Assembly (NCBI RefSeq): GCF_030690345.1
Contig: NZ_JAUYGV010000001.1
Location: 248,001 to 312,000 of the forward strand
Source: Rheinheimera sp.
Lineage (GTDB): Bacteria > Pseudomonadota > Gammaproteobacteria > Enterobacterales > Alteromonadaceae
DNA length: 64,000 nucleotides
Reading direction: 5' to 3'
The position numbers and the translations under genes are program-made. Below the pieces are notes generated by a model. It saw nothing but the letters and a program-made list of their open reading frames with translations, did not search any database and was not told the origin of the DNA. This document shows positions 47,557 through 57,488 of the stretch, piece by piece (within the stretch, counting starts at the first letter, position 1; every line of letters begins with the position of its first letter).

Positions 47557-49743
47557 TTACGTTAGTTTTTTGCGTAAGTACAGTGTCGCCAGTGGCGGTA
47601 ACTGCAGGCAAATATGCTGCGCCATGCCATGATACTCTGCAGCCACACTGCTAAGCGCAGTGCCAACCGCGTAATTGCTGCCCCAGTAATATTCGCTGTC
47701 AGTATTGAGGATCACCTCATAATCACCGGTCTGCTCTACCCCGAGTAAAAAGTTGTTGCGTGGCAGCGGCGTAAAATTGCACACCACATACACTGCATTG
47801 CCCTGGCTGTCACGGCGCAGAAAACTTAAGGTGCTGTTATCGGCATCCTGGTGATCCAGCCAGCGAAAACCATCGTGGCTATAGTCCAGTTCATACAGCG
47901 GCGCACAGCGACGATAGGTATGGTTTAAGTCACGTAGCAGCTGCTGCATACCACGGTGTTTGTCGTAATCCAGTAAATGCCAGTCCAGACTTTGCGTGTG
48001 GCTCCACTCGCGGCCCTGGGCAAACTCATTACCCATAAAATTCAGCTTTTTGCCCGGGTGCGCAAACATAAAGGCGTAATAAGCGCGTAAGTTGGCTGCT
48101 TGCTGCCATTCATCGCCCGGCATTTTATTTAACAAACTGCCCTTGCCGTGCACCACTTCGTCGTGCGACAGCGGCAAAATAAAGTTTTCGTTATAGGCGT
48201 ACACCATGGAAAACGTCAGATCGTTATGGTGGTAGCGCCGGTAGGCCGGGTCTTTGCTGATATAGCGCAGACTGTCGTTCATCCAGCCCATATTCCATTT
48301 AAAACCAAAGCCCAACCCGCCCATATCCACCGGCCGCGATACCATAGGGAACGAAGTTGACTCCTCGGCGATAGTCATCGCCTGCGGAAACTTGCTGTAC
48401 ACCTCAGTGTTAAACCAACGGAACAAGCTGATGGCTTCGTAATTATGATTGCCGCCGTCGATATTGGGGATCCACTCACCTTCGTTACGCGAATAGTCCC
48501 AGTACAGCATTGACGCTACCGCGTCGACGCGCAGGCCGTCGATATGAAAATGCTCTAACCAGTACAGCGCACTGGCTATCAGAAACTGGCGCACATAATC
48601 TTTGCCGTAATCATAAATGCAGGAGTTCCAATCCGGGTGCCAGCCGCGGCGCGGATCTTCGTACTCATATAAATGGCTGCCATCAAAACGCGCCAGGCCG
48701 TGGCCGTCTTCCGGGAAGTGCGCAGGAACCCAATCCAGAATTACGCCAATGCCGGCCTGGTGGCAGGCATCGACAAAGTATTTAAAATCGTCCGGTGTAC
48801 CAAAACGTGATGTCGGCGCAAATAAACCCAGCGGCTGATAACCCCAGGAGCCGTCAAACGGATGCTCCATTACCGGCATCAGTTCAATATGGCTGTAGCC
48901 CATATCCAGTACATAGGGAATAAGTTCAGCGGCAAGCTCGCGGTAACTCAGCGGCAGGTTATCTGCCCCACGCCGCCAACTGCCGGCCTGCAGCTCATAT
49001 ATGCTGATCGGGCTGTTAAGTGGATTAACCGCTTTGCGCTCGCGCCAGTCTTTATCTTGCCATTGATAGTGGTTATGGTCGTACACCAAAGACGCATGCG
49101 ATGGGTATTGCTCGGCGTAAAACGCCATCGGGTCGGCTTTGTGCGGCAACAGCAAACCCTGGCTGTCTTTTATTTCAAACTTATAGCGCACACCGGCGGC
49201 CACTTCCGGTACTACCAGCACCCAGTGGCCACAGTGGGTGCGCTGCATCGGGTGAATACGGCCATCCCAGCTGTTCATATCGCCAATTAAGCTGACATTA
49301 GCTGCGTTTGGCGCATACACCGCAAACCGAGTGGCGGTAACGCGTTTGCCACCCACATCCAGCGTAATAAGCTGTGCACCCAACTGGCGGTACAGGTTTT
49401 CCGGCTGGTTAGCGACATAATGCACGGCATAAAAGGCTTCGTCGGTAAACTGGTACGGGTCGTACAACTGATATTGATAGCCGCCGCTGTGTACCTGCAG
49501 AATATAAGGCTCAGCTTTGCGTTTTTTGGCTAACACCAGCTCAAACACCCCGGCGTGATCGGCACGGGCGCTCAGCTCGCCTAACACTTTACCGCTTTTG
49601 GCAGAGACAGCGCTAACGGCAGTAGCCTGTGGCAGATACACCCGCAGGCATAACCCCACCTGGCTATCGGCCTTAAGTGGCTGCCAACCCAGCAGCGAAA
49701 ACGGTTCTGCACACTGTACCTGTTGCAATAGCGCTAAACTCAT
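47557..49743 (-). CDS. glgB: 1,4-alpha-glucan branching enzyme
   Basis: Introduces alpha-1,6 branches into glycogen. 728 residues, as in E. coli. Two N-terminal beta domains (one CBM48, ATRFAVYAPNAANVSLIGDMN) precede the GH13 barrel with ELMPVMEHPFDGSWGYQ near 290, HIDGLRVDAVASM (nucleophile Asp) near 405, MTIAEEST (Glu) near 459 and LPLSHDEVVHGKGS near 525. Between malQ (91 bases upstream) and glgX. GGGAG precedes the ATG. Confidence 0.96.
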   Translation of the reverse strand: MSLALLQQVQCAEPFSLLGWQPLKADSQVGLCLRVYLPQATAVSAVSAKSGKVLGELSARADHAGVFELVLAKKRKAEPYILQVHSGGYQYQLYDPYQFTDEAFYAVHYVANQPENLYRQLGAQLITLDVGGKRVTATRFAVYAPNAANVSLIGDMNSWDGRIHPMQRTHCGHWVLVVPEVAAGVRYKFEIKDSQGLLLPHKADPMAFYAEQYPSHASLVYDHNHYQWQDKDWRERKAVNPLNSPISIYELQAGSWRRGADNLPLSYRELAAELIPYVLDMGYSHIELMPVMEHPFDGSWGYQPLGLFAPTSRFGTPDDFKYFVDACHQAGIGVILDWVPAHFPEDGHGLARFDGSHLYEYEDPRRGWHPDWNSCIYDYGKDYVRQFLIASALYWLEHFHIDGLRVDAVASMLYWDYSRNEGEWIPNIDGGNHNYEAISLFRWFNTEVYSKFPQAMTIAEESTSFPMVSRPVDMGGLGFGFKWNMGWMNDSLRYISKDPAYRRYHHNDLTFSMVYAYNENFILPLSHDEVVHGKGSLLNKMPGDEWQQAANLRAYYAFMFAHPGKKLNFMGNEFAQGREWSHTQSLDWHLLDYDKHRGMQQLLRDLNHTYRRCAPLYELDYSHDGFRWLDHQDADNSTLSFLRRDSQGNAVYVVCNFTPLPRNNFLLGVEQTGDYEVILNTDSEYYWGSNYAVGTALSSVAAEYHGMAQHICLQLPPLATLYLRKKLT

Positions 49744-49834
49744 AACGGCTCCCTTTTATTATTTCTGTTGCTTTTGCTGTTACCTTAACAGCCAGCGCCG
49801 CAATAGCGATGGCCTTTTACGCCAAAGTGCCGGC

Positions 49835-52042
49835 TTAACCGTTACGACGTGCGCTAATGTCAGTAAACAGCTGTAAAATATCGCTGTTTTGGCTCCACTG
49901 CTCTATCGGTTGGCTTAACTTACGCCGCCAGTTCGGGTATTCGCTACTGGTGCCGGGAATATTGACCGGCTGCGTCATTTGCAGCGCATCTTCGAGCTGT
50001 AAGCATAGCAACTGGCTTGATGTGGCCGCTAAATGGCGCTGCATGGCATAGTTAAGTGTGGTGTCCATGCCCAGATGGTCGACACTGCGCTCATAATGTA
50101 ACGGCAATATGCTTTCACCCTGAAAAGCATGGCCGTGCAACGAGTCCAGAATACGCTGTTTATTAGCATGGCGCTGTGCATACAAGCCCTGCAATTGCGC
50201 TTCGTCGGTATACAGGCCCAGCTCTTTACCCAAACGCAAGTCTTCGCAGTGCCAAAAACCAATCAGCGTGGGTAAATCGTGGGTAGTTAAGGTGGCCATT
50301 GCCTGTTGCGGATAATGCGCCGGTGAGATGTAGCCGCCATCGGCGGCGGTTTCAAAGAAAAACACGCGGTAAGAATACACACCGTACTCTGCTAACAGCT
50401 CACGAATACCATCGGGCACCGTGCCTAAGTCCTCACCGATAATCACCGCCTGATGGCGCTGGCTTTCCAGTGCCAAAATGCCGAGTAAGTCCATCAGCGG
50501 GTAATACACATAGGCGCCACCGCCGGCGTTTTCTGCCGTTTTCGGCACCCACCACAACCGCAGCAGTGCCATAACATGGTCGATACGCAAAGCTCCGGCG
50601 TGCTGCATATTGGCGCGCAGTAAATCGATGATTGGCTGGTAGCCCTGCTTATATAACTGGTACGGGTACATAGGTGGCAGGCCCCAGTTTTGCCCGGCCG
50701 GGCCTAACGGATCCGGTGGTGCACCCACACTGGCATCACGACAGTACAGTTGCGGGTTAGCCCAAATTTCGGTAGAGGCTTCGCTGACACCGACGGCTAA
50801 ATCGCGGTACAGCCCCAACAACATACCGGCGTCTTTGGCCACTTGCTGCGCCTGCGCCAGTTGCTGCTGCGCGATAAACTGCAGGTAGCAGTAAAAATCC
50901 AGCTCAGCTTTGTGCTGTTTGGCAAACTGTTGCACTGCTGCCGATTGCAGCTCACGATATTGCTCAGGCCAGTTCGGCCAGCCCCAATACATGCTGTCCT
51001 GTTGGTATAAATGCGCATGCAATGCATCATACAACGCCAGTTGTTGCAGGCTGTCGCCGCCGTCGAGCTTAAATTGCTTAAAAGCTTTTGCCAGTGCTTT
51101 ACTGCCGTTTTTACTATCGGTTTTGCTCTGTTCAGTAAACCACTGATACAGGCTTTTCATTACCGGCAGCTTTAACTGCATTACGCCGCTGTAATCGACA
51201 TAGTCTTTGCTGCGCTGTGCGCTTAGCTCTGCGCGAAAAGCCGGTGCGCTCACCAGGCTTTGGCTACGGGCACAAGCGGTAAAACCCGGCATCGCCGTGA
51301 CATCAATATAACTGATATTCAGCCAACGTCTGGATGAGGGGCTGTAAGGGCTGGCACTTTCCGGCATCGCCGGATACAAGGCATGGATCGGGTTTAACCC
51401 GATAAAGTCAGCACCAACTGCAGCCAGATATTTTATAGTAGTAGCCAGATCGGTAAAATCACCTATACCCCAGTTGCGCTCTGAGCGCAGCGCATACAGT
51501 TGCAGTGCTATGCCCCACTGTTTTTTATCTGCAAACGCCTCCGGCTGATAACAACGGCCAGGGGTAATTATCAGCTTTTGCGTAACGGCACTGCCAGCTA
51601 AATGCAGTTGGTGATATCCGGCGGCCAGGGTTGCGCTCAGCGAATGTTGGTACTGATGATATTCCACCTCATCCAGCACCACCACCTGCACCAGCTCGCC
51701 TTCTACCGGCGTCAGGTTAAAGTGCTGCTCGTCGCCGCATTCGCTGGTTAAGATAAGTGAAAGCTCGCTGTTGGCTTGCTCCAAGTTTACCTGCAGCAAC
51801 AACTGTAACGGCTCGCCCTCGCGCTGCACCGATACCGCCTGCAACGGTTGTTGCCAAAAATCCAATTGCCGCTGCAGTAGTTGCAGTGCCGCTATGTCGT
51901 CATCTTCAGTGTCAAAGCCCTGCGCTTGCAGTAATGCCAGTTGGTTTTGCTGACTTACGGTGGTCGGATTACCCCAGGCATCATTAAATTCAGTTTCAAT
52001 GCCACAAAATGCGATCAATTCAGCCAGTAAGGTGGCGTCCAT
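49835..52042 (-). CDS. malQ: 4-alpha-glucanotransferase (amylomaltase)
   Basis: GH77 enzyme that disproportionates maltodextrins in the cytosol. 735 residues, a long form with an N-terminal beta extension of about 150 residues as in E. coli MalQ (694). Catalytic segments: WGIGDFTDLA near 190, GALRIDHVMALLRLW (nucleophile Asp) near 485, VIIGEDLGTVPDG (Glu) near 533 and TTHDLPTLIGFW near 585. First gene of the malQ-glgB-glgX-gnd-purT series; its upstream region has two HexR-type boxes shared with the divergent gap. Confidence 0.95.
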   Translation of the reverse strand: MDATLLAELIAFCGIETEFNDAWGNPTTVSQQNQLALLQAQGFDTEDDDIAALQLLQRQLDFWQQPLQAVSVQREGEPLQLLLQVNLEQANSELSLILTSECGDEQHFNLTPVEGELVQVVVLDEVEYHQYQHSLSATLAAGYHQLHLAGSAVTQKLIITPGRCYQPEAFADKKQWGIALQLYALRSERNWGIGDFTDLATTIKYLAAVGADFIGLNPIHALYPAMPESASPYSPSSRRWLNISYIDVTAMPGFTACARSQSLVSAPAFRAELSAQRSKDYVDYSGVMQLKLPVMKSLYQWFTEQSKTDSKNGSKALAKAFKQFKLDGGDSLQQLALYDALHAHLYQQDSMYWGWPNWPEQYRELQSAAVQQFAKQHKAELDFYCYLQFIAQQQLAQAQQVAKDAGMLLGLYRDLAVGVSEASTEIWANPQLYCRDASVGAPPDPLGPAGQNWGLPPMYPYQLYKQGYQPIIDLLRANMQHAGALRIDHVMALLRLWWVPKTAENAGGGAYVYYPLMDLLGILALESQRHQAVIIGEDLGTVPDGIRELLAEYGVYSYRVFFFETAADGGYISPAHYPQQAMATLTTHDLPTLIGFWHCEDLRLGKELGLYTDEAQLQGLYAQRHANKQRILDSLHGHAFQGESILPLHYERSVDHLGMDTTLNYAMQRHLAATSSQLLCLQLEDALQMTQPVNIPGTSSEYPNWRRKLSQPIEQWSQNSDILQLFTDISARRNG

Positions 52043-52127
52043 GGGAATTCCTTTTTATTGTCAGAGGATTGTCAGTGCGCTAAGGCTCATTTTAGGCCGC
52101 CTTGGCGCTAAAGTCATTGTTCATTTA

Positions 52128-52142
52128 TGTCATTTAATTACA
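52128..52142. promoter_or_regulatory. HexR-type box, malQ-proximal
   Basis: TGTCATTTAATTACA fits the HexR palindrome as I know it for gammaproteobacteria (TGTArTTwwAyTACA) at 14 of 15 positions. It lies 86 bases upstream of the malQ start. Assigned from memory of the consensus. Confidence 0.55.
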
Positions 52143-52190
52143 TAAATAACGGTTTTATAGCGTTTTAAACTTGAAAAAGTCGGTTAATAA

Positions 52191-52205
52191 TGTAATTTTA
52201 CTACA
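52191..52205. promoter_or_regulatory. HexR-type box, gap-proximal
   Basis: TGTAATTTTACTACA fits the same consensus at all 15 positions and is a near-perfect dyad. It lies 46 bases before the gap start and its centre is 63 bp (six helical turns) from the other box. Confidence 0.65.
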
Positions 52206-52251
52206 CAACTTATCTCGCAAACTTTCAGAACATCTATTTAACGGGGTTAAT

Positions 52252-53262
52252 ATGACTATTCGTGTCGCGATTAACGGCTTTGGCCGCATTGGCCGCAATG
52301 TGTTGCGTGCTTTGTATGAAAGCAGCAAAAATTACGATATTAAAGTGGTAGCGATCAACGACCTGGGTGACGCTGCTATAAATGCACACCTGCTGAAGTA
52401 TGACACAGCGCATGGCATTTTCGCCGCCAACGTTGAGCACAATGACAAAGCCATTTACGTTAACCAGGATGAAATTATTACGCTAAGCGAGCGCAATCCG
52501 GCTAACTTACCGTGGCAACAACTGAATGTAGATGTGGTGCTGGAATGTACCGGCCTGTTTACTGACCGTAAGTCTGCCGGCGCGCATTTAGAAGCCGGGG
52601 CGAAAAAAGTGATTATCTCGGCGCCGGCCAAAGATGTCGATGCCACTATTGTTTATGGCGTAAACCAGCAAATCTTAACGCCGCAAATGAACATTATCTC
52701 TAATGCCTCCTGCACCACTAACTGTTTAGCACCGATTGCCAAGCCGTTAAATGATGTATTGGGTATTGAATCCGGCCTGATGACGACTATTCATGCTTAC
52801 ACTAACGATCAGCGCTTAAGCGATGTATATCACACCGACGTGCGCCGTGCCCGTGCTGCGGCCATGTCGATGATCCCTACCAAAACCGGCGCCGCTGCTG
52901 CTGTAGGTTTGGTAGTACCTGAGCTGATGGGTAAGTTTGATGGCTTAGCGGTGCGCGTGCCAACATTGAATGTGTCACTGGTCGATTTAACCTTTATCGC
53001 CGGTCGCAATACCTCCATTGATGAAGTAAATGACATTATCCGTAAAGCGGCATCAACTGGTGTAATGGCAGAAGTGCTGGCGGTAAACGATTTACCGCTG
53101 GTGTCGGTTGATTTTAACCACAACCCGAAATCGTCGATTTTCGATGCCACTGAAACCCGTGTAAACGGCCGCTTGGTTAAGGTAATGAGCTGGTACGATA
53201 ACGAATGGGGTTTCAGCAACCGTATGCTGGATAACACCGTTGAGTTTATGAAACACGCTTAA
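52252..53262 (+). CDS. gap: Glyceraldehyde-3-phosphate dehydrogenase, type I
   Basis: 336 residues from the ATG giving [16 protein letters not shown] (GGGG ribosome site upstream). NAD-binding Rossmann start at 3-15, catalytic Cys154 in [12 protein letters not shown], catalytic His in [10 protein letters not shown] near 181. N- and C-terminal stretches ([28 protein letters not shown]) resemble erythrose-4-phosphate dehydrogenase (Epd), while the HAYTNDQ...MIPTKTGAA core is that of GAPDH, so GAPDH activity is favoured. Divergent from malQ. Terminator follows. Confidence 0.92.
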   Translation: MTIRVAINGFGRIGRNVLRALYESSKNYDIKVVAINDLGDAAINAHLLKYDTAHGIFAANVEHNDKAIYVNQDEIITLSERNPANLPWQQLNVDVVLECTGLFTDRKSAGAHLEAGAKKVIISAPAKDVDATIVYGVNQQILTPQMNIISNASCTTNCLAPIAKPLNDVLGIESGLMTTIHAYTNDQRLSDVYHTDVRRARAAAMSMIPTKTGAAAAVGLVVPELMGKFDGLAVRVPTLNVSLVDLTFIAGRNTSIDEVNDIIRKAASTGVMAEVLAVNDLPLVSVDFNHNPKSSIFDATETRVNGRLVKVMSWYDNEWGFSNRMLDNTVEFMKHA

Positions 53263-53278
53263 AACGTTGCAGCCTGAC

Positions 53279-53306
53279 ACAGCCAGCTTTATGCTGGCTG
53301 TTTTGT
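53279..53306 (+). terminator. Terminator of gap
   Basis: ACAGCCAGC-TTTAT-GCTGGCTGT stem followed by TTTGTTT, 16 bases behind the gap stop. Confidence 0.9.
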
Positions 53307-53337
53307 TTAATGACAGGTTCAGGTGTGACAGCTGCAG

Positions 53338-53433
53338 AGCAGGAAATTCTTTCTTCACCGCCTTCAACAGCACATCCCTGTGCTGTCTCAGCCTGCGCGG
53401 CGTCCATGCCGCTGTTACGAAAGAACACCTGCT
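53338..53433. repeat. Structured element: outer stem with two hairpins (copy B)
   Basis: Outer stem AGCAGG / CCTGCT (53338-53343, 53428-53433) continuing as TTCTTTC / GAAAGAA (53347-53353, 53419-53425). It encloses two hairpins: CAGCACA-TCCC-TGTGCTG (53368-53385) and GCGGCG-TCCA-TGCCGC (53397-53412), joined by a spacer containing CTCAG. Architecture, tetraloops and spacer repeat those of 23249-23337 although the stem sequences differ. It lies between the gap terminator and yeaD. Confidence 0.8.
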
Positions 53434-53474
53434 CCACAGCCTTTGAGCTTAGTTTTATCTGCCAGGAGAACAGC

Positions 53475-54317
53475 ATGTTAGAGACAGCTATTAGCAAGCA
53501 AACCGGCTTTGCGCATTTAACCGACCTGCCCTGCATAAAACTGCAACACGGTACCGCCAGTGCTGTCGTTTCGTTGTACGGTGCTCAGGTGTTGTCGTAT
53601 CAACCAGAGCCCGGTAAAGAACTGCTGTGGCTATCGCCCAAGGCGCAGTGGCATAACCAGGGCGCTATCCGCGGTGGCGTACCGGTATGCTGGCCCTGGT
53701 TTGGCCCGGCAGGCGCAGCGTTTAACCCCGCGCAAGACGCCTTGCCAAATCATGGTTTGGTGCGTAACCGGCTGTGGCAACTTATACAGCAACATAGCGG
53801 TGCAACTGCAGCCAGCCTAACCCTGATGACAGAGCTTGATAATCTGCCGTACCATAGTGGTAGCGTTAAGTTGCAACTTTGTTTGACCTTAACTGACAGC
53901 CTGAGCATAGCGTTAAGCTGCAATAGCCGGATGCCGCAACAGGCTGCTTTACATAGTTATTTTGCACTGGATAATATAGCGAGCGCTGCCGTACGGCCGT
54001 TGCCGGACAGTTACTATGATAAAGTCAGCGACAGCATGCAGCAAAACGGTAGCAAGGTAGTGCGGATAACCAGCGAAACCGACCGCATTTATCCGGACAG
54101 TGCTGCACAATTGAGAGTAGACAGTGACAGCAGTCAACTGGCACTGACACAAACAGGTCATGATGCAACAGTAGTGTGGAACCCGTGGCAAGATAAAAGC
54201 GCTGCTATAGCAGATCTTACAGCAGACAGTTACCGGCAGTTTATTTGTGTTGAAACAGCAAGACTGTCCAGCGCCGCATCTACGCTGGCGCTGACCCAGC
54301 AAATTAAAGCGCTTTAA
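53475..54317 (+). CDS. yeaD: D-hexose-6-phosphate mutarotase
   Basis: An aldose-1-epimerase-fold protein of 280 residues. The frame is open 55 codons further upstream through the structured repeat, but the ATG giving MLETAISK has CAGGAGA in front and starts the domain. Family landmarks: WLSPKAQWHNQGAIRGGVPVCWPWFG near 50-75, NHGLVRNRLW near 90, the catalytic-histidine strand LHSYFALD near 160, VVWNPW near 235 and the glutamate FICVETAR near 256. yeaD next to gap is a common gammaproteobacterial arrangement. Confidence 0.9.
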   Translation: MLETAISKQTGFAHLTDLPCIKLQHGTASAVVSLYGAQVLSYQPEPGKELLWLSPKAQWHNQGAIRGGVPVCWPWFGPAGAAFNPAQDALPNHGLVRNRLWQLIQQHSGATAASLTLMTELDNLPYHSGSVKLQLCLTLTDSLSIALSCNSRMPQQAALHSYFALDNIASAAVRPLPDSYYDKVSDSMQQNGSKVVRITSETDRIYPDSAAQLRVDSDSSQLALTQTGHDATVVWNPWQDKSAAIADLTADSYRQFICVETARLSSAASTLALTQQIKAL

Positions 54318-54508
54318 AAATCAACGCCTTTTAAGAATTGTTTCAGATCCTGCTGCGGGTAACCCAATTGCCCCAGCAGGTCGGGAACTTCATCCATTGG
54401 CATAAACACATTTTCAAAGTGCTCGATAATGCCATATACATCGGCACCTTGATCCTTAAGGTGCTGCGCGGTTGCCAGGTGGATATTGCGTACAAACTCG
54501 CTGGTCAT
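54314..54508 (-). CDS. Small conserved-looking hypothetical protein
   Basis: 64 residues, acidic and helical (SEFVRNIHLATAQHLKDQG, VPDLLGQLGYPQQDLKQFL). It converges with yeaD with a four-base overlap. No signal or metal site. Family not recognised; the regular helical pattern and tight fit suggest it is real. Confidence 0.55.
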   Translation of the reverse strand: MTSEFVRNIHLATAQHLKDQGADVYGIIEHFENVFMPMDEVPDLLGQLGYPQQDLKQFLKGVDF

Positions 54509-54585
54509 TTGCTTAACTCCAACTTATTTTTTGCCGCCTGATAGTGGCGATTTTTTAAGCAAAGCTCAAGCAGTAATTTCGCTTT

Positions 54586-54975
54586 TTAACGCCAACTTGA
54601 CTGAAACTGTTGTTTTAGTGTGCGTTTTTCTCCATCGGCAAAAATCAGTTCTAACTCAAGTTGCCACAGCATGTCCGGGTCGCTGCAAGCCCCCAGTAAA
54701 AACTCTGCCTGCCACAGCTCTCCCTGCTGACTGAACCGAAGCGGTATTTGCCCCATATACATCGACACACCCGTCAGATTGGCATTAACAGCCACTACAT
54801 TATTTGCTGTTAACTGCAATTGCAGTGGTGTTTCTACCGGTGCATTGCCTGGCGTAAGCTGCAATTGCAACTCAGCGTCTTTTAGCAACATAAGAGATAA
54901 AACGGGTGCTTTATCCGTTGGCTGACAGCCACCAAGGCAGATAAACACCAACAGAAACGGGTAAAATAGCCGCAT
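54586..54975 (-). CDS. Putative lipoprotein near the cbb3 oxidase cluster
   Basis: 129 residues from the ATG giving MRLFYPFLL. Signal with lipobox CLGGC near residue 12-16, then a beta-rich domain (LQLQLTANNVVAVNANLTGVSM) with an FRSQ-like strand pair and a short KTLKQQF end. Divergent from ccoN. Its beta pattern (MGQIPLRFSQQGELWQAEFLLGAC) resembles small periplasmic beta-sandwich proteins; no function can be assigned. Confidence 0.65.
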   Translation of the reverse strand: MRLFYPFLLVFICLGGCQPTDKAPVLSLMLLKDAELQLQLTPGNAPVETPLQLQLTANNVVAVNANLTGVSMYMGQIPLRFSQQGELWQAEFLLGACSDPDMLWQLELELIFADGEKRTLKQQFQSSWR

Positions 54976-55072
54976 AACCAACCAGTGAACGCAGAATATT
55001 ACCGTATTGTACGCGGTTTTAATGAAAAGCTTCAAACTGCGGCTACACTTGGTTGTTTAGTGAGCAATGACT

Positions 55073-55086
55073 TTGTTCTAAATCAT
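55073..55086. promoter_or_regulatory. FNR-type box upstream of ccoN
   Basis: TTGTT-CTAA-ATCAT matches the FNR consensus TTGAT-N4-ATCAA at 8 of 10 positions. It lies 168 bases before ccoN. If bound at -41.5 the start of transcription would fall near 55121, with TACCTATCTT as a possible -10 region. FNR control of cbb3 oxidase is well known. Confidence 0.6.
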
Positions 55087-55253
55087 AAAACGGGCTGTTT
55101 TACCTATCTTTTCAGGGGTAAAACCCTTAATATGCAGCCCCAAATTGGCAGGGAAAACATTGCAAACATTGGGTGTATTATCCTGCCTATAACAAGAATG
55201 GCTGCGCAAACAGCCTGTATCAGTAACCAGCACTAACTGCAGCGGAACTCAAC

Positions 55254-56681
55254 ATGAGCCAGACCAAATCGTTAAATGTTGACTACAACTATCGCGTTGT
55301 CCGCCTCTTTGCCTTAACCACCATTTTGTGGGGGATTATCGGCATGGCGGTGGGCGTGTTAATCGCGGCCCAATTATATTGGCCGGCATTAAACTTCGAT
55401 ACGCCCTGGTTGACCTATAGTCGTCTTCGTCCTTTACACACCAATGCGGTAATCTTCGCGTTTGGTACCAGCGCCCTGTTCGCCACCAGCTATTACATAG
55501 TGCAACGCACTTGTCAGGTGCGGTTGTTTGCAGAAAAGCTGGCCATGTTCACCTTCTGGGGCTGGCAGGCTGTAATTGTTGCCGCCGTGATCACCTTGCC
55601 CATGGGCTACAGCAGCAGTAAAGAGTATGCTGAACTGGAGTGGCCAATCGATATTCTGATTACGCTGGTGTGGGTATCTTACGCCATCGTATTTTTCGGT
55701 ACTTTGGTGAAACGCAAAACCAGCCATATTTATGTGGCGAACTGGTTTTTGGGCAGCTTTATTTTGACGGTAGCAGCACTGCACATTGTTAACAGCATGG
55801 CGATTCCGGTTAGTGCCTTTAAATCTTATTCTATTTACGCCGGTGCTGTGGATGCAATGATCCAGTGGTGGTACGGCCATAATGCGGTAGGCTTCCTGTT
55901 AACTGCCGGTTTCCTTGGCATGATGTACTACTTTGTTCCTAAGCAAGCCGGTCGTCCGGTGTATTCATACCGCTTATCTATAGTGCACTTCTGGGCACTG
56001 ATAGCGCTGTATATTTGGGCCGGCCCACACCATTTGCACTACACCGCCCTGCCGGACTGGACGCAGTCATTAGGTATGGTAATGTCGGTCGTGCTGTTTG
56101 TGCCAAGCTGGGGTGGCATGATCAACGGTATTATGACGCTGTCAGGTGCCTGGCATAAGCTGAAAACCGACCCTATTCTGCGTTTCTTAATTGTGTCGCT
56201 GTCGTTCTACGGTATGTCGACCTTCGAAGGCCCGATGATGGCGATTAAATCAGTAAATGCGCTGTCACATTACACAGATTGGACTATCGGTCACGTGCAT
56301 TCAGGTGCTTTAGGTTGGGTAGCGATGATCTCTATCGGTGCGATTTACCACTTAATCCCTGTGCTGTATAACCAGGGCCGGATGTACAGTATTTCACTGA
56401 TTAACACTCACTTCTGGCTGCATACTATCGGCGTAGTGCTGTATATCGTGGCAATGTGGATCTCCGGTATTACTCAGGGCATGATGTGGCGCGCAGTGAA
56501 TACCGACGGCACCTTAACCTACAGCTTTGTGCAAAGCCTGGAAGCGTCAATGCCGTTCTACCTGATGCGTTTTATCGGTGGTGTTTTTGTGGTGGCAGGT
56601 ATGTTGCTGATGGCGTACAACGTTTACAAAACAGTGCGCGCTAAAGATGAATCACTACAACCTGTGCCAGCAGCAGCGTAA
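55254..56681 (+). CDS. ccoN: Cytochrome cbb3 oxidase subunit I
   Basis: The haem-copper catalytic subunit of the high-affinity cbb3 terminal oxidase, in the inner membrane. 475 residues, about twelve hydrophobic spans. Seen: [14 protein letters not shown] near 60 (haem-b histidine), [18 protein letters not shown] near 205 (CuB and Tyr-crosslink region), the [13 protein letters not shown] histidine pair near 258, and [14 protein letters not shown] near 343 (haem ligands). First gene of the ccoNOQP operon. Confidence 0.97.
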   Translation: MSQTKSLNVDYNYRVVRLFALTTILWGIIGMAVGVLIAAQLYWPALNFDTPWLTYSRLRPLHTNAVIFAFGTSALFATSYYIVQRTCQVRLFAEKLAMFTFWGWQAVIVAAVITLPMGYSSSKEYAELEWPIDILITLVWVSYAIVFFGTLVKRKTSHIYVANWFLGSFILTVAALHIVNSMAIPVSAFKSYSIYAGAVDAMIQWWYGHNAVGFLLTAGFLGMMYYFVPKQAGRPVYSYRLSIVHFWALIALYIWAGPHHLHYTALPDWTQSLGMVMSVVLFVPSWGGMINGIMTLSGAWHKLKTDPILRFLIVSLSFYGMSTFEGPMMAIKSVNALSHYTDWTIGHVHSGALGWVAMISIGAIYHLIPVLYNQGRMYSISLINTHFWLHTIGVVLYIVAMWISGITQGMMWRAVNTDGTLTYSFVQSLEASMPFYLMRFIGGVFVVAGMLLMAYNVYKTVRAKDESLQPVPAAA

Positions 56682-56691
56682 GAGGTAAATC

Positions 56692-57303
56692 ATGTCAAAC
56701 AAGAATCATCATGACAAAATTGAAAGAAGCGTTGGTCTGCTGGCAATACTCAGTATCGTGGCCATCAGCTTTGGTACTCTGGTACTGATTACACCACTGT
56801 TTTTTATGGACGAAACCACTCAGCCGGTAGATGGCATGGTGCCTTATACTGCTTTGCAGTTAGAAGGCCGGGACATCTACGTCCGTGAAGGCTGTGTTGG
56901 CTGTCACAGCCAAATGGTGCGGCCGTTTCGTGCAGAAGTTGAACGTTATGGCCACTATTCTGTTGCCGGTGAAAGCGTATGGGATCACCCTTTCCTGTGG
57001 GGCTCCAAACGTACCGGTCCGGATCTGGCCCGCGTTGGTGAGCGTTACAGTGACGACTGGCACTATGCGCACCTGATGGATCCACGCTCTGTGGTGCCGC
57101 AGTCTAATATGCCGGGTTTCCCGTGGTTGGATAAAAACCTGCTCGACGGTAAACACACTGCACGCAAAATGGAAGTATTACAAAGCTACGGTGTGCCTTA
57201 CAGCGATGAAGATATCGCCGGCGCAGCAAGTGCAGTTCAGGGTAAAACTGAAATGCAGGCCCTGATTGCTTATTTGCAATCGCTTGGCACACACCTGAAG
57301 TAA
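56692..57303 (+). CDS. ccoO: Cytochrome cbb3 oxidase subunit II (monohaem cytochrome c)
   Basis: 203 residues: one N-terminal anchor ([23 protein letters not shown]) and a periplasmic cytochrome c domain with CVGCHSQ near 66 as haem-c site and a methionine ligand candidate in [10 protein letters not shown] near 142. AGGT lies before the ATG, 10 bases behind ccoN. Transfers electrons from CcoP to CcoN. Confidence 0.97.
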   Translation: MSNKNHHDKIERSVGLLAILSIVAISFGTLVLITPLFFMDETTQPVDGMVPYTALQLEGRDIYVREGCVGCHSQMVRPFRAEVERYGHYSVAGESVWDHPFLWGSKRTGPDLARVGERYSDDWHYAHLMDPRSVVPQSNMPGFPWLDKNLLDGKHTARKMEVLQSYGVPYSDEDIAGAASAVQGKTEMQALIAYLQSLGTHLK

Positions 57304-57488
57304 TGCCCATGGAATACGCAACGATACACAGTATTTTTACCGTGATTTTGTTTGTCGGTTTTATTGCCTTCGTGATCTGGGCATACAGCAAAAAGCGCAA
57401 AACCGATTTTGACCAGGCAGCAAACTTAGTGTTTGACGACGAACAAAAAGCGCAACAGAAAACCAAACAGGAGTCCGATCATGAGTAG
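57303..57488 (+). CDS. ccoQ: Cbb3 oxidase small subunit CcoQ
   Basis: 61 residues: a single membrane span (FTVILFVGFIAFVIWAY) followed by a charged tail, the CcoQ/FixQ pattern. The first ATG overlaps the ccoO stop by one base; a second ATG two codons later (MEYATIHS) is equally possible. Its end overlaps ccoP by 8 bases. Stabilises the oxidase complex. Confidence 0.9.
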   Translation: MPMEYATIHSIFTVILFVGFIAFVIWAYSKKRKTDFDQAANLVFDDEQKAQQKTKQESDHE

